This document shows, piece after piece, positions 22,296 through 25,895 of a DNA stretch of 25,895 bases. Where the stretch lies: positions 1 through 25,895 of the IMG/VR virus record IMGVR_UViG_3300028298_000030. One strand, given 5' to 3'. The stretch is from a virus. Positions within the stretch are counted from its first letter, which is position 1; each line of letters begins with the position of its first letter. The position numbers and the translations under genes are program-made. The notes below the pieces were generated by a model that was given only the letters and a program-made list of their open reading frames with translations, did not search any database and was not told where the DNA came from.

Positions 22296-22804
22296 AAACT
22301 CTCTGCGATGATATCACCAATCTTGCGGGCGGCCTCGGGTGACAGAGAGGGAATGAGTGGGGTAGACCCGGTCTTAATTTCACCGGCGTGCTCGACATCG
22401 TGCTTATCCCTCCAGTCCTTCGACTGCCGGTTCTTGAGCCAGAAGATCTGAGCGGTCACATCCGGGGCGACCTGCTTGACTGTGTTCTGCGTTATTTGGC
22501 TTCCATCCGGGTTTTCGGTGACCCGTTTTTCCGTATATTCATACCCACAGGCACGCTGGTACAGCGAGGCCACAACCTTACTATCCGCCTGATCCTTGCA
22601 CTCTTTTATGGCTCCGGCAAATTCGGGATATTCCTTTCTCCACCGGATCAGGGTGTCTTCATCCACCCCGAGTGCCTTGGCAATCTCTGGACCGGTTTTA
22701 CCCATAAGTGCGAGATCACCCGCTTTTTTCGGGTGTATTTCGGGATTATACAGGGACGGGCGGCCTCGTTTCTTCTTCTTTTCAGGCGGCAATTTCTTTG
22801 TCAT
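22292..22804 (-). CDS. Terminase small subunit
   Basis: 170 residues. A basic N-terminus (EKKKKRGRPSLYNPEI), then a helix-turn-helix (AGDLALMGKTGPEIAKALGV, DEDTLIRWRKEYPEF) of the terminase small-subunit type. An oligomerisation region follows, then KQVAPDVTAQIFWLKNRQSK with DWRDKHDVEH. This 'p.~~a~~~wLkNr..~~WrdK' ending is frequent in small subunits of this family. It recognises viral DNA and recruits the large subunit. The ribosome site GGGGGGT lies directly upstream, inside the end of the HNH gene. Confidence 0.85.
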   Translation of the reverse strand: MTKKLPPEKKKKRGRPSLYNPEIHPKKAGDLALMGKTGPEIAKALGVDEDTLIRWRKEYPEFAGAIKECKDQADSKVVASLYQRACGYEYTEKRVTENPDGSQITQNTVKQVAPDVTAQIFWLKNRQSKDWRDKHDVEHAGEIKTGSTPLIPSLSPEAARKIGDIIAESL

Positions 22805-23219
22805 AATTACCCCCCTTTATCGGCAATTTATTACTTTTACTTGAATTACAAACTTTGTGAGCCGGAACAAGATTATCCAAATCCTGTGTACCCCCCTTTG
22901 AAATCGGTATAACGTGGTCTATACTAAAATCGGTGTAGTGAATCTGTTTTCCACAAATATGACAAGTAAAACCTTTTCTTTCTACGACTTCCAACCGCAT
23001 TTTGATATTGTCATAATTTGCTTTGGATCGTTTGCGCTTTTTTATCGTTCCATTTTTGATGTCTTCCTTAATTTTTCTCGGTTCAATTACGCGATAATAA
23101 TAATTAATCAATTTTATTTTTTGTTTTGTCTCTTGTTTCTCCATTCTATCGGCCAGATTAAGCCAATATATTTTTTCTTCGGTGGGAAGAATGTCAAACC
23201 AAGGTAAGCCTATATCCAT
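22782..23219 (-). CDS. HNH endonuclease upstream of the terminase
   Basis: 145 residues from ATG 23217-23219 after a GGTGA ribosome site; a GTG one codon upstream is possible. It has a basic helical N-terminal half (RKIKEDIKNGTIKKRKRSKA). A classical HNH/McrA-like core follows: CHICGKQIHYTDFSIDHVIP, then ISKGGTQDLDNLVPAHKVCN and SSKSNK. The DNA is A/T-rich compared with the terminase. HNH proteins beside the small terminase are needed for cos packaging in HK97-type viruses (established knowledge). The A/T-rich composition also fits a homing nuclease. The location and length make a packaging role slightly more likely. Confidence 0.8.
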   Translation of the reverse strand: MDIGLPWFDILPTEEKIYWLNLADRMEKQETKQKIKLINYYYRVIEPRKIKEDIKNGTIKKRKRSKANYDNIKMRLEVVERKGFTCHICGKQIHYTDFSIDHVIPISKGGTQDLDNLVPAHKVCNSSKSNKLPIKGGNYDKEIAA

Positions 23220-23578
23220 CACTCACCTTTCATCATTTTATCATCTATTTCCCCACCAACAAAGGCACAACCAGGAGGATGATAGTAATCACCCCACCCG
23301 AAAATACGGCATGGTTCTGGTCTATCCTCTTCATGGATTGAACATTTACCATCCTTTAATTTTATGCAGGGGTTGTAGGTAAAAATGACATTTCCTTTGA
23401 GTTCGGTTCCTGCATGAAGGAGAGTGAATTTCATATCCTCTTCATCAAGGGTATCTGCCCGTAACCAAAACCCCTCACAGCATTTCCCACACTGTTTACA
23501 ATCTGGGATAAAACGCCCCTGCTCGAAATGACCCTGATTAAGAGGAAATTCGAGACAGTGCAAGAAAGGCCGATTCAT
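23219..23578 (-). CDS. YkgJ-type zinc/iron-chelating domain protein, second of a tandem pair
   Basis: 119 residues from ATG 23576-23578 (ATGA overlap with the previous gene). The domain has CKQCGKCCEGFWLRADTLDE, followed by FTYNPCIKLKDGKCSIHEED and RPEPCRIFGW. This is the YkgJ family pattern 'C..CG.CC......C..l....CsIye.RP..Cr.f'. The family binds zinc or iron-sulfur centres in bacteria and archaea and also occurs in viruses. The paralogue is the upstream neighbour. Its job in a virus is not known. Confidence 0.8.
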   Translation of the reverse strand: MNRPFLHCLEFPLNQGHFEQGRFIPDCKQCGKCCEGFWLRADTLDEEDMKFTLLHAGTELKGNVIFTYNPCIKLKDGKCSIHEEDRPEPCRIFGWGDYYHPPGCAFVGGEIDDKMMKGE

Positions 23579-23874
23579 TCCTTCACCACATACCCGCATC
23601 CATTCGGCTTGTAAAAGGCACCGAAACCATGGTACCGGGCACAGGTCAATGGATACTCTGAAGTGTCGTGAATGTTGCAGCTCGTGGGGAACTCCTGCCC
23701 TGGTGATTCATCAAGATGCTGACAGGTATGAGGGATAAGGAGGTGGTCCTGCTTTTTATCCTCTACACATCCGTGAGCTATCAACCATTCCCGGGTCTCT
23801 GGTGCCAGGTTCCGTGATATCACAGCAATGACGCGACAACAAGCTCCGCATCGGACGCATTCACCCATAGACAT
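23575..23874 (-). CDS. YkgJ-type Cys-cluster protein, first of a tandem pair
   Basis: 99 residues from ATG 23872-23874 (TGATG overlap with the previous gene). The domain begins at once with CVRCGACCRVIAVISRNLAP. It continues with IPHTCQHLDESPGQEFPTSC, NIHDTSEYPLTCARYHGFGA and a C-terminal YKPNGCGYVV. It is the same family as the downstream gene, but divergent. The coupled pair suggests a heteromeric or redundant metal-binding unit. Cys residues match the CxxCxxCC core. Confidence 0.75.
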   Translation of the reverse strand: MSMGECVRCGACCRVIAVISRNLAPETREWLIAHGCVEDKKQDHLLIPHTCQHLDESPGQEFPTSCNIHDTSEYPLTCARYHGFGAFYKPNGCGYVVKE

Positions 23875-24299
23875 CACACCTTGTTCTCATCGAGTTTGTG
23901 ATCTCCGCACCAGTCATCTTCAAAGACAACCGGATATCCATTCATCGTTGGAGCGTGGCGACGGCAACGGCCAAGTTTTTTGTGACCGTAGGTCTCCATC
24001 GATTGATATTCTCGTGGATTTGGGTCTTTCATTACGCAAAACATACATGTCCGGCACTGCATTCCTGCACTTCGGTGCTTCCATGGATCGGAATTGCCGG
24101 TATAACTTTTCGCGGAAAGTCGCTCATGTAAATTCTGCCAGCAGATAACCGCTTCGTTCAATTCCACTGGAGCAAGTTTCTGATGATACCTTCCGGGGTA
24201 AACTTCGATTGATGAAATCAACAATTCGTCGAATGAGATAATCTGTCCATTATTCGTGTGTATAGTGATTTTAATTGCTTCTCTTCCTGTTTCGTTCAT
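23874..24299 (-). CDS. Zinc-binding protein with CxxC and RCRRHAP motif
   Basis: 141 residues from ATG 24297-24299 (ATGA overlap with the previous gene). The N-terminal ~75 residues look like a small alpha/beta domain (ITIHTNNGQIISFDELLISS). The C-terminal ~60 have CRTCMFCVMKDPN and LGRCRRHAPTMNGYPVVFED then DWCGDH. This 'C..C...C....G.CRRHAP......~~Pv~..ddWCG.~' motif is frequent in small virus and archaeal proteins and is probably a zinc finger. It is coupled to the YkgJ pair, forming a run of three Cys-rich genes. The molecular role is unknown. Confidence 0.7.
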   Translation of the reverse strand: MNETGREAIKITIHTNNGQIISFDELLISSIEVYPGRYHQKLAPVELNEAVICWQNLHERLSAKSYTGNSDPWKHRSAGMQCRTCMFCVMKDPNPREYQSMETYGHKKLGRCRRHAPTMNGYPVVFEDDWCGDHKLDENKV

Positions 24300-24607
24300 G
24301 CGTTCATCTCCTCCTTGGTGATAGTGCTCTTCCAGACCTCGCTTTCGGGAGTGCCCCGGGGAAAGAACTGTGTTGCTCCCCCCAACTTATGAATCACCCG
24401 GACTTCCTTCAGTTCCCGGGCGTGCTTGCCGGTCAGGGTCTCGAACTCGTCGCGGAACACCGCGATGTGGGGGGGCCCCTGTGGTTTCCCGGGTTGTGGT
24501 GTAATGATGATGTCTGCCCCATCCTTCCGGATGAGCCGGATTCTTTTGATGGCGATGAGGTACCGGTCGGCCAGCTGCTGGAAATCATCGGTGAGAATGT
24601 TTACCAC
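24296..24607 (-). CDS. 103-residue hypothetical protein of the accessory cluster
   Basis: I choose GTG 24605-24607 (product MVNILTDDFQQLADRYLIAI), because the frame upstream of it lies inside the preceding gene in a composition unlike a real protein. A GGACG precedes it. The protein has a helical start followed by an alternating strand pattern with EVRVIHKLGGATQFFPRGTP and a final WKSTITKEEMNA. ATGA couples it to the zinc-binding gene. No recognised family. An ATG start is absent, so the boundary is less certain than for the neighbours. Confidence 0.5.
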   Translation of the reverse strand: MVNILTDDFQQLADRYLIAIKRIRLIRKDGADIIITPQPGKPQGPPHIAVFRDEFETLTGKHARELKEVRVIHKLGGATQFFPRGTPESEVWKSTITKEEMNA

Positions 24608-24929
24608 CGTCCTTTTTTGGCTGCTCTTTCTTCTGTACCTGTGGTTCCGTGGCGGGGATTGTTGGGGCGGGTGCGGGTTCTGGCGCTGATGCCGGTTCCG
24701 GGGGATCATCCGGTCTCCGCATCCAGATGGGGTGCTCCACCATGTAGTAAAGCAGTGTGGGCGTGATGAGGAGTCCACCAGTATGTTTCGAATATGTTGC
24801 CTCGTCCGGACGGGAGTCCCAGAATACCTTGAAGGATTGAGTGAGTTCCGCATTCCGTCCGCGCTGGACTACCGGGTCGTTCCTCCGGAGATCTTCCAGC
24901 GTCTTGATTGCCTGTTCGAGATCCATCAT
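24585..24929 (-). CDS. 114-residue protein with Pro/Glu/Ala/Lys-rich tail
   Basis: Starts ATG 24927-24929 (ATGA overlap with the previous gene). The first ~70 residues are a small folded domain (MMDLEQAIKTLEDLRRNDPV, TGGLLITPTLLYYMVEHPIW). The rest is a low-complexity PPEPASAPEPAPAP stretch followed by a Lys-rich end. Such tails are often flexible linkers or signals in virion-associated proteins. No family recognised. Confidence 0.55.
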   Translation of the reverse strand: MMDLEQAIKTLEDLRRNDPVVQRGRNAELTQSFKVFWDSRPDEATYSKHTGGLLITPTLLYYMVEHPIWMRRPDDPPEPASAPEPAPAPTIPATEPQVQKKEQPKKDGGKHSHR

Positions 24930-25168
24930 ATTAATACCATCACTTCTTTGGGCTGCCCGGTCCGGCTGCTGACCCGGTCGGGGTCCGGAGTATAGAGCGG
25001 GAGGCCCATGAGCCGGTCGGGATTGGCATTGATTCCTTCCTTTCTGAATTCATCTTTCAGCATGTCATAATCCTCGTTCGAGACCAGGATGCCCTTGGGT
25101 TTGAGTCCCACGCCCAGGGCCTGTGCCTGCTTCGCCGCAATGAGCGAGAAAAGGTCTTCTTTTATCAC
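24926..25168 (-). CDS. 80-residue hypothetical protein after the cysteine protease gene
   Basis: GTG start (25166-25168) overlaps the protease stop as GTGA. The product, MIKEDLFSLIAAKQAQALGV and so on, is mainly helical with a C-terminal part RLMGLPLYTPDPDRV. It lacks Cys clusters or membrane segments. The function is unknown. Its coupling suggests a partner of the neighbouring transglutaminase-like protein. Confidence 0.5.
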   Translation of the reverse strand: MIKEDLFSLIAAKQAQALGVGLKPKGILVSNEDYDMLKDEFRKEGINANPDRLMGLPLYTPDPDRVSSRTGQPKEVMVLI

Positions 25169-25686
25169 CCGACCACCCTCTCCCCCATTTTCAGATTCGG
25201 ATCGTATTCGAAGTGCAGCACACCGGACGGCTCACAATCGACAGGGTCCTCAATCCTGACACGGGCATGGGTGAATTTCGTGCCGTCGTTTTCGAGAGAG
25301 TACCCAAGGATTACCTTCGCTTTGATGCCTTTGATACGGAGCATCTCGACAGCAATAAGTGATCGTTCGGTGCAGTCGCCCTGCATTTTCTGCCATGCAG
25401 TCTCGGGTTTCCAGACCTCATTCCCGCGAGTCACGGTCTTAATACGTTGGAAAAGGTGGAATTCAAGCGCCCGGATGAAATCGCACATCGAGCCGGTGTC
25501 TGCATTGAGGCGCTTCACGCAGTCTTCCATGGACTCTTCCGGGATGATTTTATCCCATGCCATGGTCGGGATTACGAGCCGGTCGATATAAACGGGTTTT
25601 TCCACAATCTTTTCGACCGGTAATTCCCTCACGACCTCCACGATTTTCGGAGGGATGAGAGTTTGAAGGAATTCAATAAACGTCAT
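25165..25686 (-). CDS. Transglutaminase-like cysteine protease
   Basis: 173 residues. The first ~40 are a charged and hydrophobic stretch with EVVRELPVEKIVEKPVYIDR. A papain/transglutaminase core follows: GDCTERSLIAVEMLRIKGIK with Cys105, AKVILGYSLENDGTKFTHAR with His140, and HFEYDPN with Asp162 as the likely third residue. The GDC...GI.A.vvlGy...H pattern is that of bacterial transglutaminase-like proteins (BTLCP type). Possible roles are proteolytic processing or cross-linking. A host-derived surface enzyme is another option, but no signal peptide is evident. It starts the visible accessory operon after the fragment at the edge. Confidence 0.65.
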   Translation of the reverse strand: MTFIEFLQTLIPPKIVEVVRELPVEKIVEKPVYIDRLVIPTMAWDKIIPEESMEDCVKRLNADTGSMCDFIRALEFHLFQRIKTVTRGNEVWKPETAWQKMQGDCTERSLIAVEMLRIKGIKAKVILGYSLENDGTKFTHARVRIEDPVDCEPSGVLHFEYDPNLKMGERVVG

Positions 25687-25698
25687 GTCTTTTCTCCA

Positions 25699-25895
25699 TC
25701 ATTGTGCATGACCAATTCTCGGAAGTGGCTTTTCACTGCACGGTGCTGCCTGCTCTTGTTCCTTCAGGTGCATCATCAGCCCCAGCTCAGTACCCCACTC
25801 TTTCCGCAGCTCCTCGGCTCTTGATATTTGAGGTTCCGTGTCGAGCGGCTCATCGTCTTTATGCAGTTCCCGTTCAAGTGCAGCGAACTCCTTAT
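25699..25895 (-). CDS. C-terminal fragment of a gene cut by the window edge
   Basis: A frame open from the edge to the TGA at 25699-25701 encodes KEFAALERELHKDDEPLDTE, then PQISRAEELRKEWGTELGLM and a polar end. The TEPQI..AEEL...WG.E.G pattern reminds me of the linker between ParB-like nuclease and methylase domains in virus proteins. Here, though, the protein stops soon afterwards, so it could be a ParB-like protein that lacks the methylase. This is recollection only. The N-terminus is missing. Confidence 0.4.
   Translation of the reverse strand, partial: KEFAALERELHKDDEPLDTEPQISRAEELRKEWGTELGLMMHLKEQEQAAPCSEKPLPRIGHAQ

Noticed and set aside
1-25895. Reverse transcriptase, integrase, CRISPR array or insertion sequence
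   Set aside because: None of the frames shows such motifs, and no regularly spaced repeats are visible; absence was judged by eye only.

Overview
This window is almost entirely the genome, or part of an integrated provirus, of a tailed double-stranded DNA virus of the HK97-fold head-tail type. The host is most likely an archaeon, probably a methanogen (inference). Several gene starts lie about 25-35 nt downstream of TATA-like boxes with little or no leader. Other starts have GGTGA- or GGAGG-like ribosome sites. An AbrB-type regulator sits at a divergent promoter, and many small Cys-rich proteins are encoded. I see no host housekeeping gene and no attachment site.

Layout. Nearly all genes lie on the minus strand, so the virus reads from high to low coordinates. 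From 25.9 to 22.8 kb is an accessory stretch: a gene fragment at the edge, a transglutaminase-like cysteine protease, small unknown proteins, a Cys-rich zinc protein, two tandem YkgJ-type proteins and an HNH nuclease. Next come packaging genes (small terminase, zinc ribbon, large terminase) and a portal with an extra C-terminal JAMM/MPN-like domain (22.8-18.3 kb). From 18.3 to 14.4 kb is an unusual insert of surface and accessory genes inside the head module: a zinc-finger protein, beta-rich proteins, one small gene on the opposite strand, a large C-type-lectin-like fibre whose end looks like the variable region of a diversity-generating retroelement, a zinc ribbon without a normal start codon, and a second HNH nuclease.

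The head module resumes from 14.3 to 9.1 kb: MuF-like minor head protein, protease-scaffold fusion, major capsid protein, two probable decoration proteins and a small conserved protein. Connectors, neck proteins and the tail follow: adaptor, an XhlA-like membrane protein, gp10-like protein, tail terminator, tail tube, tail-assembly chaperone with a probable +1 frameshift at TCC-TGA, a short tape measure, a distal-tail-like protein and a 933-residue tail hub with PKD and repeated beta domains.

The left end (1-1270) holds a small divergent control region. An AbrB-like regulator heads a minus-strand operon of small Cys-rich proteins. A plus-strand pair encodes a 61-residue protein and a small membrane-anchored protein. 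Three ATATATACC-type repeats lie between them. Most neighbouring genes overlap by ATGA, GTGA or TGATG, which suggests long polycistronic transcripts with translational coupling. The most interesting points are the orphan retroelement-type target gene with no reverse transcriptase in view, the start-less zinc ribbon behind it, the portal-JAMM fusion, the antisense-like TCC-TGA frameshift site, and the PKD domain split by a mobile-looking beta domain.
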